In this document: piece by piece, positions 35,155 to 43,614 of the stretch
How the letters are laid out: every line of letters starts with the position of its first letter
Position numbering within the stretch: position 1 is the stretch's first letter
DNA from: Pseudomonas canadensis
GTDB lineage: Bacteria; Pseudomonadota; Gammaproteobacteria; Pseudomonadales; Pseudomonadaceae
DNA: 64,000 nt
Direction: 5' to 3'
Assembly: GCF_000503215.1 (NCBI RefSeq)
Contig: NZ_KI628539.1
Span: forward strand, 434,001-498,000
Program-made: the position numbers and the translations under genes
Notes under the pieces: model-generated
The model's input: only the letters and a program-made list of their open reading frames with translations
What the model was told of the DNA's origin: nothing
The model's database searches: none

Positions 35155-36285
35155 CTACTGCGGCTGTGCCGCCAATTTGAGCGACTGATCCAGTCGTTTG
35201 TTGAATTCCAGCCACGCAGCCAGCATCACCATCAATGCCGCGCCAGCAACTGCCGTCAGTATTTGCATGGCGAATGCATCGCCTGCCAATGCATTGATCA
35301 TGTCCGCGAGTGGCGCGAGCACCACGCCAAGGCAAAACACTTCCAGCGAGTAACGGCCCATGCGACAGGTGTGCTGCGCCAACCCGTTTTCGGTCCACGC
35401 ACGGCTCGGCAGCAACTTGGCCGTCACATAGGCCAACGCGAGGAAGTGCAGCAGGCGCACGGGTGACAGGTCAGTCTTGCTGATGGGGTAGAGCCAGTCG
35501 CTGAGCTGCGCGGGCATCCAAGCGTCATGCACCTCTGGCCAGCGCCACGACAGCGTCAGGATCCCCGCAGCCATCACGTACAGGGCCGCCGCCACGAACA
35601 GGGGGCGGTGCAGGAGCGGGCGGGTGTCCACAGGACGTGTCTTCCCCGCATGGATAGCCGCCGCGCCGCCCAGCACAAACAAAAATTGCCAGGTGACCGG
35701 GTTGAAGTACCACACGCCATCGGCAATGGCCCTTAAGTTCCAGCCCATCCAGGGGGCCAACAGGTAAATCGTTGCTGACCCGACCACTACCATCCAGGTC
35801 GTGCGCAGCATCAGTGGCAACACCAGCGGCAAGCCGGCCAGCAGCACGATATACAGCGGCAACGGGTCCATCAGGTTGGGCTTGAAGCGCAGCAGCAACT
35901 CATCTGTCAGGGCCTGTTGCGGATGGGTAACGAAGTGCGTCAGTCCCATCTCCTCGACAAGGTCGCGGGTTTCGACATGGCTATTGGCGAAGAACACGAT
36001 GCCCATCAGCATCGCCAGCAAGAAGATATGCACCACGTACAACACCCAGGTACGACGCAGGATTTTCAGTGAGGCAATCCAGTAGCCGTCGCGTTGCAGG
36101 ATCTTGCCGTAGGCCAGTACGGCGGCGTAACCGGCGAGGAACACAAACACCTCCGCCGCATCGCTGAATCCGATGTTGCGCAGGGTGATCTGGCCGAGGG
36201 GGTTGTGGGGGACGTGATCCCAGAAAATGAAGATCAACGCCAGGCCCCGAAAAAAATCGATGCGTGGGTCGCGTCCGTTCAGCAT
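35155..36285 (-). CDS. opgC: OpgC protein, osmoregulated periplasmic glucan succinylation
   Basis: 376 residues with about ten hydrophobic helices. Seen: RDPRIDFFRGLALIFIFWDH at the start, EVFVFLAGYAAVLAYG near residue 45, RRTWVLYVVHIFLLAML near residue 80 and RYSLEVFCLGVVLAP near the end. These are the features of the OpgC/MdoC acyltransferase family, which adds succinyl groups to periplasmic glucans across the inner membrane. It is monocistronic and convergent with the permease. The opgGH genes are not in this window. Confidence 0.93.
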   Translation of the reverse strand: MLNGRDPRIDFFRGLALIFIFWDHVPHNPLGQITLRNIGFSDAAEVFVFLAGYAAVLAYGKILQRDGYWIASLKILRRTWVLYVVHIFLLAMLMGIVFFANSHVETRDLVEEMGLTHFVTHPQQALTDELLLRFKPNLMDPLPLYIVLLAGLPLVLPLMLRTTWMVVVGSATIYLLAPWMGWNLRAIADGVWYFNPVTWQFLFVLGGAAAIHAGKTRPVDTRPLLHRPLFVAAALYVMAAGILTLSWRWPEVHDAWMPAQLSDWLYPISKTDLSPVRLLHFLALAYVTAKLLPSRAWTENGLAQHTCRMGRYSLEVFCLGVVLAPLADMINALAGDAFAMQILTAVAGAALMVMLAAWLEFNKRLDQSLKLAAQPQ

Positions 36286-36417
36286 GGCAGCGGGCTCTTG
36301 TACGAAGGGTTTAGTAATGACAGGCGAACGCGGGTGTTGTCGTACGCCGCACGTCGGGCGGGCGCAGGTTGGCGGTATTTGTAAGTAATTGCAAAGGTTG
36401 GGTATTACTGAATGTCT

Positions 36418-36714
36418 CTATACATCCAGGATAACCAAAGTGCCATGGCTGCCTGCAAGTACGCCATGGGCGATACCCGCTTCGACAAGATACATCTGGC
36501 CCGCGCCCACTCTGATTTCTGCATCACCAATGCTCAGGCGCAAGCACCCGTTGATCACCAGCAAACCTTCGTTGTAGTCGTGGGTTTCTTCTTCGTAGGC
36601 CTGCTCATCCATGCGCAACACCTTGATCCGCGCCGGGCCGACCTGGCCCAGGCGCGTTGATTTCCACGTGGCGGGCAGTTGCCCAGCGATGGCGGCGAAG
36701 TCGAGTAGCGGCAT
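36418..36714 (-). CDS. Small cupin-domain protein
   Basis: 98 residues. Seen: HDYNEGLLVINGCLRLSIGD, AGQMYLVEAGIAHGV and VILDV, the two conserved cupin strands with His, Glu and a second His as likely metal ligands. Single-domain cupins of this size are often dioxygenase- or isomerase-like, or bind small molecules. It is followed upstream (minus strand order) by a monooxygenase-type protein and a glutamate-synthase-like enzyme, probably one transcription unit. Confidence 0.85.
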   Translation of the reverse strand: MPLLDFAAIAGQLPATWKSTRLGQVGPARIKVLRMDEQAYEEETHDYNEGLLVINGCLRLSIGDAEIRVGAGQMYLVEAGIAHGVLAGSHGTLVILDV

Positions 36715-36773
36715 GTGAATCTCCTTGTTTCAACAATGCCGTCGGTGGTCCGGTTCAGCGGGGGAAAAATTGT

Positions 36774-37058
36774 TTAAAACGCATCCATCAACAATACCCT
36801 ACACGGCTTGGCTTCATACGCATTGATCTGCGGAACCAGGCGGGTGAAGTGTTCGGTCTGGCAGTGGACATCGAGTGCGGCCTGGTCAGGCCATTGCTCG
36901 ACAAAGATAAAATGCCCCGGGTCTTTTTGGTCAACAAACAGATCGTAGGCGATGCACAGCGGTTCCTGGCGGGTTTTTTCCACCAGTTCTGCGTACCAGG
37001 GGCGCACCGTTTCCAGGTGTTCGGGCTTGATGAAATCTTCGGCGATGACTTTCAACAC
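36774..37058 (-). CDS. Antibiotic biosynthesis monooxygenase (ABM)-type small protein
   Basis: 94 residues. Seen: MLKVIAEDFIKPEHLE, EPLCIAYDLFVDQKDPGHFI, FVEQWPDQAALDVHCQTEHF, the ferredoxin-like ABM pattern with E-x-W and a His in HCQTEHF. Family members are cofactor-free quinol monooxygenases (YgiN-like) or haem-degrading enzymes. Cytoplasmic; lies 12 bases after the stop of the glutamate-synthase-like gene. Confidence 0.88.
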   Translation of the reverse strand: MLKVIAEDFIKPEHLETVRPWYAELVEKTRQEPLCIAYDLFVDQKDPGHFIFVEQWPDQAALDVHCQTEHFTRLVPQINAYEAKPCRVLLMDAF

Positions 37059-37070
37059 GGTAATGCTCCC

Positions 37071-38690
37071 TCAGGCGGCAGCCACTTCATGGGGTTCAAA
37101 ACTATCGGCTCGCGCCATCTGCCACATGCGCGAGTAAAACTCACCGTTCACTTCACCGGTCAGCAACTCACCGGGTTTGAGGAACACATGCAGTTGCGAA
37201 AACAGCTTGATCTCGGTTGCCGACATGCGCCGTACCAAGTGTTTGGCCGATAACTGCGATGGATGATCGAGACCGGCGGCGGCGAGCATTTCCGCCAAGG
37301 CCTTGAGTGTGTTGCGGTGGAAGTTGAACACGCGCTGGGCTTTGTCCGGCACCACCAGGGCGCGTTGGCGCAGTGGGTCTTGGGTCGCGACGCCGGTCGG
37401 GCATTTATTGGTGTGGCAGCTCTGGGATTGAATGCAGCCGATGGCAAACATAAAGCCGCGCGCCGAGTTGGCCCAGTCGGCGCCGATGGCCAGCACGCTG
37501 GCGATATCGAATGCGCTGACGATCTTGCCGCTGGCGCCGAGCTTGATCTTGTCGCGCAGGTTCAGGCCCACCAGGGTGTTGTGCACAAACAGCAGGCCTT
37601 CGCGCAGTGGCACGCCGATATGGTCGGTAAACTCCACGGGCGCTGCACCGGTGCCGCCTTCCTTGCCGTCGACCACGATAAAGTCCGGGAGGATGCCGGT
37701 TTCGAGCATGGCCTTGGCGATGCCCATGAACTCCCATGGGTGACCCAGGCAGAACTTGAAGCCCACCGGTTTGCCGCCGGACAGCTCACGCAGTTGCGCG
37801 ATGAACTGCATCAGTTCCAGCGGCGTAGAAAACGCGCTGTGGCGTGACGGCGAGATGCAATCTTCGCCCATCATAATGCCGCGTGTATCGGCGATTTCCT
37901 GGGTGACCTTGTGCTTGGGCAAAATCCCGCCATGGCCGGGTTTGGCACCCTGGCTCATCTTGATTTCGATCATGCGCACTTGCGGGTTCTGCGCCTGCAC
38001 GGCGAAACGTTCCGGGTCAAAACGGCCGTCGCTGGTGCGGCAGCCGAAGTAGCCGCTGCCCAATTCCCAGGTCAGGTCGCCGCCGTTTTCGCGGTGGTAG
38101 GGGCTGATACTGCCTTCGCCGGTGTCGTGGGCGAAGTTGCCCAGTTTGGCGCCTTGGTTCAACGCGCGAATCGCGTTGGCGCTCAACGAGCCAAAGCTCA
38201 TCGCCGAGATATTGAACACCGATGCCGAGTACGGCTGCGTGCATTGTGGGCCGCCGACCATCACGCGAAATGCGCTGGGGTCGCTCAACGGCGCCGGGCG
38301 CATGGAGTGGCCGATAAATTCGAAGCCCGATTGGTACACGTCGATCAGGGTGCCGAAGGGTTTGTCGGCGGTTTCATTCTTGGCGCGCGAATACACCAGT
38401 GAACGCTGGGCCCGGGAGAAGGGCAGGGCGTCGCTGTCGGACTCCAGCAGGTACTGGCGGATTTCCGGGCGGATGGCTTCCACCAGGTAACGGATATTGC
38501 CCAGGATCGGGTAGTTGCGGCGCACGGCGTGGGGGCTTTGCAGCAGGTCGAAGATACCGATCAGGCTCAGCACACCCGTAACCACGGTGATCGGCCACAG
38601 CCATTCATGTTCGATAAAGGGAAGGCTTGCGAGGGTGAAAATGACGCACACGGCAAAGAAGGCGTAACGGCTTAGTAACGACAGGCTCAT
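37071..38690 (-). CDS. FMN-binding glutamate-synthase-family protein
   Basis: 539 residues. Seen: two hydrophobic segments at the N-terminus (about 5-45), then the alpha/beta barrel of the glutamate synthase large subunit: FGSLSANAIRALNQGAKLGN, HDTGEGSISPYH, EIKMSQGAKPGHGGILP, VDGKEGGTGAAP, and CIQSQSCHTNKCPTGVATQD, where the three Cys ligate an iron-sulphur cluster. There is no amidotransferase domain, so it is a stand-alone synthase-like enzyme, common in proteobacteria and of unknown substrate. The N-terminal helices would anchor it to the membrane. Coupled with the ABM and cupin genes. Confidence 0.9.
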   Translation of the reverse strand: MSLSLLSRYAFFAVCVIFTLASLPFIEHEWLWPITVVTGVLSLIGIFDLLQSPHAVRRNYPILGNIRYLVEAIRPEIRQYLLESDSDALPFSRAQRSLVYSRAKNETADKPFGTLIDVYQSGFEFIGHSMRPAPLSDPSAFRVMVGGPQCTQPYSASVFNISAMSFGSLSANAIRALNQGAKLGNFAHDTGEGSISPYHRENGGDLTWELGSGYFGCRTSDGRFDPERFAVQAQNPQVRMIEIKMSQGAKPGHGGILPKHKVTQEIADTRGIMMGEDCISPSRHSAFSTPLELMQFIAQLRELSGGKPVGFKFCLGHPWEFMGIAKAMLETGILPDFIVVDGKEGGTGAAPVEFTDHIGVPLREGLLFVHNTLVGLNLRDKIKLGASGKIVSAFDIASVLAIGADWANSARGFMFAIGCIQSQSCHTNKCPTGVATQDPLRQRALVVPDKAQRVFNFHRNTLKALAEMLAAAGLDHPSQLSAKHLVRRMSATEIKLFSQLHVFLKPGELLTGEVNGEFYSRMWQMARADSFEPHEVAAA

Positions 38691-38718
38691 ACGGTTTTCC
38701 TTGGTTCGGACTCATCGG

Positions 38719-39480
38719 CTAGGCGTTTTGCGCCTGTAGAAAGATCGAGAACAGCTCTGACTGGGATTTGATCCCTAGCTTGCTGTAGATGTGTTTCTTA
38801 TGGACTTTCACGGTTTCAACAGAGATTTGCAGCTTACGAGCGATTTCCTTGCTGGAGCAACCGCTGAGCATCAAGCGGCCCACATCCAGTTCGCGGGCAG
38901 TGAGTTGCGCGCCCCAGTCATCATTCTGGATCGGCTGCGGCGTGCTGACCTGCTTGAGTTCATGGGGCAGGCGTTGGCGCAGCAGGCTCAGTACCCAGGG
39001 TTGAATCAGCGACAGCAGGGCAATCTGCTGCGGATTGAAGCGTTGCTTCGAGCCCAGCGACAGGCACAGGGTACGCCCATCCGGCAGATGGCAATTAAAT
39101 TGGATTTCATCGGCGACCACGTTCAGGCGGAAGTAGCGCTGATAGTACTCGGTGAGTTCGAAGTGCTCGGGCGCGACTTCGGCCAGGCGCAAAAGCCCCG
39201 TGCGCGCATGTTCGCGGCTGGCGATGTAGAAGGGGTCGAGCAGGTACAGGCCGTTGAGGTAGTCCTGGAACAGTTGGTCCGGCGTTCCGTCGGCGCCTGG
39301 GCATTCGGCAAACACCAACGGGCGGTGTTCGCTGCTGAACAGCAGAGCCACCCAGCTGTCGCACGGCACGTACTGGTCGAGCAATCGGACCAGTTGGGTC
39401 CAGAAATTGGGCTGGTCCAGCGCGTCTATCATTTGCCCTACCGCACGGTGCCAGGCGATGTCTTGCAGCGACATGGTCAT
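38719..39480 (-). CDS. LuxR-type transcriptional regulator
   Basis: 253 residues. Seen: a ligand- or signal-binding N-terminal domain (about 1-170) without REC or autoinducer hallmarks, then the LuxR helix-turn-helix: LTARELDVGRLMLSGCSSKE, IARKLQISVETVKVHKKHIY near residues 190-235. It is divergent from the nitrilase-family gene at 39574 across 93 bases, so it probably controls that gene and the permease after it. The minus-strand genes downstream (28 bases) could be co-transcribed. Confidence 0.9.
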   Translation of the reverse strand: MTMSLQDIAWHRAVGQMIDALDQPNFWTQLVRLLDQYVPCDSWVALLFSSEHRPLVFAECPGADGTPDQLFQDYLNGLYLLDPFYIASREHARTGLLRLAEVAPEHFELTEYYQRYFRLNVVADEIQFNCHLPDGRTLCLSLGSKQRFNPQQIALLSLIQPWVLSLLRQRLPHELKQVSTPQPIQNDDWGAQLTARELDVGRLMLSGCSSKEIARKLQISVETVKVHKKHIYSKLGIKSQSELFSIFLQAQNA

Positions 39481-39484
39481 CGAT

Positions 39485-39530
39485 CTACCCCTATCGGGTT
39501 ACCCCCGCCGCGTGATTCCCTGGGGGGTTA
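39485..39530. promoter_or_regulatory. TACCCC direct/inverted repeats in the divergent spacer
   Basis: TACCCC at 39486-39491 and TTACCCCC at 39499-39506 are direct repeats, and GGGGGGTTA at 39522-39530 is their inverted form. They sit between the LuxR-type gene and the hydrolase gene, where the regulator should bind. By inspection only. Confidence 0.4.
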
Positions 39531-39573
39531 TGGCTGCGCATACTGCGGCACAGATAAAGAACAAGGAATACCC

Positions 39574-40395
39574 ATGAAGGTCGAATTTGCCCAGTTGGCC
39601 GGTCGTGATAACGATACAGCTTACAACCTTGAACGCGCCTTGGCGGCAATTGCTGCGTGCGCCGACGATACGCAACTGATCGTATTTCCGGAAACTCACC
39701 TGACCGGTTTCCCCACGGCCGAGACCGTCGCCGACATCGCCGAACCGCTGGACGGTCCCACCGTGCAGGCCATTATCGAGGCCGCCTGTGCACGTGATAT
39801 CGCCGTGGTCATTGGCATTGCCGAACTCGATGGCGGCCAGTTTTACAACACCACTTTGCTGATCACCCCCGACGGTATCGCCCTACGGTACCGCAAGACC
39901 CATTTGTGGCCGCTGGAACGAGGCGTCTTTAATCCCGGTGACCGTTACCCCACCTGCATGTGGAACGGTCTGCGCGTAGGCCTGTTGATCTGCTACGACA
40001 TCGAGTTCCCGGAAACCGCCCGTGCCCTGGCGCAATTGGGCGCTGAGTTGCTGATCGTCACCAACGGCAACATGGACCCGTACGGTCCCACCCACCGCAC
40101 CGCGATCATGGCCCGTGCCCAGGAAAACCAGGCGTTTGCGCTGATGGTCAACCGGGTGGAAGCGGGCGATGGTGACCTGGTGTTTGCCGGCGGCAGTGCG
40201 TTGGTGGACCCGTTCGGCACGCTGCTGTTTGAAGCGGGGCGTGAGGAGGGGCAATTCGCGGTTGAGCTGGATCTCGACCAATTGGCGGCGGCTCGCACGG
40301 ACTACCGCTACCTGGACGACCAGCGCATGAAATTGCCGGGAGAGGTGATTGAGCGCAGCGATGGCGCGCGCGAGCTGTTAATCCCACAAGCTTAA
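39574..40395 (+). CDS. Nitrilase-superfamily carbon-nitrogen hydrolase
   Basis: 273 residues from the ATG at 39574, with AAGGA upstream. Seen: catalytic Glu in FPETHLTGF (near 41), Lys in YRKTHLW (near 109) and Cys in LICYDIEFPE (near 146), the Glu-Lys-Cys triad, followed by NGNMDPYGPTH and an AGGSALVDPFGTLL strand. Cytoplasmic amidase or carbamoylase; exact substrate unknown. With the permease downstream and the LuxR regulator upstream it suggests uptake and hydrolysis of an amine- or amide-containing compound. Confidence 0.92.
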   Translation: MKVEFAQLAGRDNDTAYNLERALAAIAACADDTQLIVFPETHLTGFPTAETVADIAEPLDGPTVQAIIEAACARDIAVVIGIAELDGGQFYNTTLLITPDGIALRYRKTHLWPLERGVFNPGDRYPTCMWNGLRVGLLICYDIEFPETARALAQLGAELLIVTNGNMDPYGPTHRTAIMARAQENQAFALMVNRVEAGDGDLVFAGGSALVDPFGTLLFEAGREEGQFAVELDLDQLAAARTDYRYLDDQRMKLPGEVIERSDGARELLIPQA

Positions 40396-40406
40396 CGCTA
40401 GCCCCC

Positions 40407-40434
40407 GTGGCGAGGGAGCAAGCTCCCTCGCCAC
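40407..40434. repeat. REP-like palindrome, GTGGCGAGGGAGC arms
   Basis: Perfect 13-base arms around AA, 12 bases after the hydrolase stop and about 80 bases before the permease start. Same family as 24923-24942. It may separate expression of the two genes. Confidence 0.85.
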
Positions 40435-40515
40435 CGGTAATAACTCTAAAAAACAGTGTGTGCAACACCGACTTCAGTTCTGCCATAAATCTAATAATTG
40501 CGCGGAGAATCACCC

Positions 40516-41841
40516 ATGGCTCGTTTGCAACGCACCCTGTCGTTAGGGGCGGTGGTGCTGTTTGGCATCGCCTATATGACGCCGATCATTGTGCTCGGCA
40601 CCTTCGGCATCCTGGCTCAATCCACCGCGGGCATGGTCCCCGCCGCTTACCTGGCTGCGCTGGTGGCGATGTTTTTCACCGCCATGAGCTACGGGCGCAT
40701 GGCTTCGGCGTTTCCGGTGGCCGGTTCCGCCTACAGCTACGTGCGCAAGGCCATCAGCCCCAAGCTCGGTTTTATCGCCGGTTGGGCGGTATTGCTCGAC
40801 TATCTGTTCTTGCCCATGGCCATCTGGCTGATTGGTGCGGCGTACCTGAACTCAGCCTTCCCGGCGGTGCCGCAATGGGTTTGGGTGCTGGCATTCATCG
40901 GGGTTACCAGCGCCATTAACATCGTCGGCCTCAAACTGGCCAACGGCATCAACGCCTTGCTGATGCTGGTGCAATTCCTGGTGCTGATTGCCTTTGTCGC
41001 ACTGTGCATTCACTACATCGGCGGTGATGCAAGCAAGCCGCTGTGGACTATCGCCCCCTTCTTCAATGGCCAGATGCACATGCCATTGATCATGAGCGGC
41101 GCGGCCATCGCCTGCTATTCGTTCCTGGGCTTTGACGCGGTCAGTACACTGACCGAAGAAACCCGCGACCCACGTCGCACCATCCCCCGGGCGATCATGT
41201 TGATCACCTTGATTGGCGGGCTGATCTTCGTGGCGGTGTCCTACTTTGTGCAGGTGGCCCATCCGTCGTTCGAGTTCAGCAATGTGGATTCGGCGGCGTA
41301 TGAAATCGCGCGCAATATCGGTGGCGACTTGTTTGTGTCGATCTTCCTGATTGGCCTGATTGTCGGCCAGTTCGCCTCGGGGCTGTCGGCCCAGGCCAGC
41401 GGTTCGCGCCTGTTGTTTGCCATGGGCCGCGACGGTGTGTTGCCCAAGTCGTTCTTCGGCAGCCTGCATGCGCGCTTCGGCACTCCAGTCAACAGCATCC
41501 TGTTGTGTGCAGTGGTGGCGCTGCTGGCGTTGAAGCTGGACGTGACCACCTCCACTTCATTCATCAATTTCGGCGCATTCCTGGCGTTTAGCCTGGTCAA
41601 CCTTTCGGTGATCTTCCACTACTGGATCGGCGCCAAGCAGCGTGGCGTGCGCGAATTGATCCTGTTCCTGGTGTTCCCGTTCATCGGCCTGCTGGCGGAC
41701 CTGTGGCTGATGGTCAGCCTCGATCACTTGGCGATCTACCTGGGCCTGGTGTGGTTGGCGATCGGCCTGGTTTACCTGAGCGTGCTCACGCGTGGCTTCT
41801 CCCGACAGCCACCGGAAATGGACTTCCAGGAAGCCGCATAG
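40516..41841 (+). CDS. APC-family permease, PuuP/PlaP-like
   Basis: 441 residues, GGAG nine bases before the ATG. Seen: LGAVVLFGIAYMTPIIVLGT at helix 1, PVAGSAYSYVRKAISPKLGF, AIACYSFLGFDAVSTLTEET near residue 200, QASGSRLLFAMGRDGVLPK near residue 300, and twelve hydrophobic segments. This is the pattern of putrescine and related amine importers of the APC superfamily. Inner membrane. Its position after the C-N hydrolase and LuxR regulator fits amine use; the substrate is inferred. Confidence 0.9.
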   Translation: MARLQRTLSLGAVVLFGIAYMTPIIVLGTFGILAQSTAGMVPAAYLAALVAMFFTAMSYGRMASAFPVAGSAYSYVRKAISPKLGFIAGWAVLLDYLFLPMAIWLIGAAYLNSAFPAVPQWVWVLAFIGVTSAINIVGLKLANGINALLMLVQFLVLIAFVALCIHYIGGDASKPLWTIAPFFNGQMHMPLIMSGAAIACYSFLGFDAVSTLTEETRDPRRTIPRAIMLITLIGGLIFVAVSYFVQVAHPSFEFSNVDSAAYEIARNIGGDLFVSIFLIGLIVGQFASGLSAQASGSRLLFAMGRDGVLPKSFFGSLHARFGTPVNSILLCAVVALLALKLDVTTSTSFINFGAFLAFSLVNLSVIFHYWIGAKQRGVRELILFLVFPFIGLLADLWLMVSLDHLAIYLGLVWLAIGLVYLSVLTRGFSRQPPEMDFQEAA

Positions 41842-41892
41842 AAGCTGCCGGCCTATTCTTATTGCAATCGGTTCTCGTTTGGGTGCACTATT

Positions 41893-41911
41893 TGTGTTAC
41901 TGTATAACACA
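41893..41911 (+). promoter_or_regulatory. Zur-type operator before the L31 paralogue
   Basis: TGTGTTA-CTGTA-TAACACA is a perfect inverted repeat with 7-base arms, 31 bases upstream of the rpmE2 start. The GTTA-N5-TAAC core equals that of 13710-13722. Zinc-independent L31 genes are classic Zur targets, which makes the assignment strong. Confidence 0.85.
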
Positions 41912-41941
41912 TCAAATGCATCCAAACGCCCCGGAGGCCTT

Positions 41942-42214
41942 ATGAAAGCTGGTATCCATCCCGACTACCGCACCGTGCTGTTTCACGACACCGCCGCCGA
42001 CGTGTTCTTCCTGATCGGCTCTACTGCCGACAGCGACCGCACCCACAAGCACAGTGATGGCAACACCTACCCCTACATCCCGCTGGACGTGTCCAGTGCT
42101 TCGCACCCGATCTACACCGGCCAACAGCGCAAGACCCAGGCCGAGGGCCGGATTGCCGGCTTCAACAAGCGTTTCGCTTCGTTTGGTTCGAGCCCCAAAA
42201 AAGCCGACGCATGA
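41942..42214 (+). CDS. rpmE2: Type B 50S ribosomal protein L31 (zinc-independent)
   Basis: 90 residues, GGAGG six bases before the ATG. Seen: MKAGIHPDYRTVLFHDTAAD, IPLDVSSASHPIYTGQQRK and GRIAGFNKRFASFG, the type B L31 pattern. The CxxC zinc motifs of type A L31 are absent. Under zinc starvation this paralogue replaces the zinc-bound L31 and frees zinc. The Zur-type palindrome just upstream fits this exactly, and the ZnuD-like receptor of the same window should respond together with it. Confidence 0.96.
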   Translation: MKAGIHPDYRTVLFHDTAADVFFLIGSTADSDRTHKHSDGNTYPYIPLDVSSASHPIYTGQQRKTQAEGRIAGFNKRFASFGSSPKKADA

Positions 42215-42234
42215 GCGCGACTCGGCGGCGTGTC

Positions 42235-43614
42235 CTACGCCGCCGTTTGCCGAATCGGCAACACCACCCGAAACGTTGTCCCTTTGCCCAGCTCGCTGCT
42301 GACGGAGATGTCGCCACGGTGTTTCTTAACGATGCCGTAAGAGAGCGAAAGCCCCAACCCCGTTCCTTCGCCCACCGGTTTGGTGGTGAAGAACGGATCG
42401 AAGATTTTCTGCAGGGTTTGCGGCGCGATCCCATAGCCGTTGTCTGCCACTTCCAACCACACGTTCTCGCTGTCCACGCCAGTGCTGATGGTAATGGTGC
42501 CGCGCTCTGGCCCCATGGCTTGCGCCGCGTTGATCACCAGATTCATCACCACTTGGTTGAGCTGTGAGGCCAGGCACTCGATTTCTGGCAATGCGCCGTA
42601 GTGTTTGACTACATCGGCTTTGTACTTGAGTTCGCTGGCGACGATGTTCAATGTCGAATCGATGCCCTGTTGCAGGTTGGCAAATTGCCAGGTCTGCTCG
42701 TTGTCCACCCGCGAGAAGTTTTTCAGGTCCTTGACGATCTGCACCACGCGACCAATGCCTTCCTTGGACTCCTTGATCAGGACCGGAATGTCTTCCTGGA
42801 GAAAGTCCAGTTCCAGCCCGACGCGCATGGCTTTGAGCTGCTCGCTTTGTTCCGGTGGCGTCACCAAGGCTTCAGCACGTTGATAGGCATCCAGCATCTG
42901 TTGCAGCTGGTTGAAGTAGCCGTCCAGGGTGCTGAGGTTGGACGAGATAAACCCCACCGGGTTGTTGATCTCATGGGCCACACCGGCCGCCAGTTGCCCC
43001 AGCGACGCAAGTTTCTCCGACTGGACCAATTGGCTTTCCAGGTGCTTGCGTTCGTCAATCTCCATTTGCAGCGCTTGGGTGCGCTGTTCCACCAACTGCT
43101 CCAGGTGGGTGGTTTGCAGCGAGGCGCGGCGGGCCATGTCCCATTTGTTGGCCAGGGTGTTGGCCATCTGCTGGACTTCGATGTTGTCGAAGGGTTTTTT
43201 CAGTATCAGCAACCGATCATGGGCGTGCAGCCGCTCCAGCAGGTCTTCCCAGGAATAGTCCGAGTACGCGGTACAGATCACCACTTGCAGGTCGGGAGCG
43301 ACTTTCCACAGTTCTTCTATGGTTTTCGCGCCGTCCCAGCCTTGGGGCATGCGCATGTCGACAAAGGCCAGGGCATACGGCTGTTTGCGCTCCATGGCCG
43401 TGACGAGCAACTGCAGGCCTTCTTCTCCGCCATAGGCCGAATGCAGTTCGAACACCGGGGCCCGGGCTTTTGTCGTGTCGCCGAACAGCGCTGACTCCAT
43501 AGCGTCCAGCGCCTGGTTGGTTTCAACGACAGGCATCAGGATCTTGCGAAAATCATCGTGAATCGACGGTGTGTCGTCGATCAGTAATAGACGCCGGTTA
43601 GGAGATTGGTTCAT
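42235..43614 (-). CDS. REC-histidine kinase (response-regulator-headed sensor kinase)
   Basis: 459 residues, no membrane helix. Order: REC domain (DDT at 14-16, phospho-acceptor Asp in FVDMRMP near 83, KKPF Lys near 138), a coiled coil (about 165-200), HisKA with AHEINNP (His near 212), a helical insert, and HATPase with NLVINAAQAMG, DNGYGI and GTGLGLS. It can receive a phosphoryl group at REC and signal through its own kinase. The start overlaps the stop of the DAHL kinase gene by ATGA. The REC domain closely resembles that of the GGDEF-EAL protein at 46430 (shared CTAYSDYS and LLILKKPFD), indicating duplication inside the module. Confidence 0.92.
   Translation of the reverse strand: MNQSPNRRLLLIDDTPSIHDDFRKILMPVVETNQALDAMESALFGDTTKARAPVFELHSAYGGEEGLQLLVTAMERKQPYALAFVDMRMPQGWDGAKTIEELWKVAPDLQVVICTAYSDYSWEDLLERLHAHDRLLILKKPFDNIEVQQMANTLANKWDMARRASLQTTHLEQLVEQRTQALQMEIDERKHLESQLVQSEKLASLGQLAAGVAHEINNPVGFISSNLSTLDGYFNQLQQMLDAYQRAEALVTPPEQSEQLKAMRVGLELDFLQEDIPVLIKESKEGIGRVVQIVKDLKNFSRVDNEQTWQFANLQQGIDSTLNIVASELKYKADVVKHYGALPEIECLASQLNQVVMNLVINAAQAMGPERGTITISTGVDSENVWLEVADNGYGIAPQTLQKIFDPFFTTKPVGEGTGLGLSLSYGIVKKHRGDISVSSELGKGTTFRVVLPIRQTAA

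Noticed and set aside
38791..40395. 534-residue frame fusing the antisense of the LuxR gene with the nitrilase-like enzyme
   Set aside because: The first part is antisense to a clear LuxR-type gene; the enzyme has its own ribosome-binding site and ATG at 39574.
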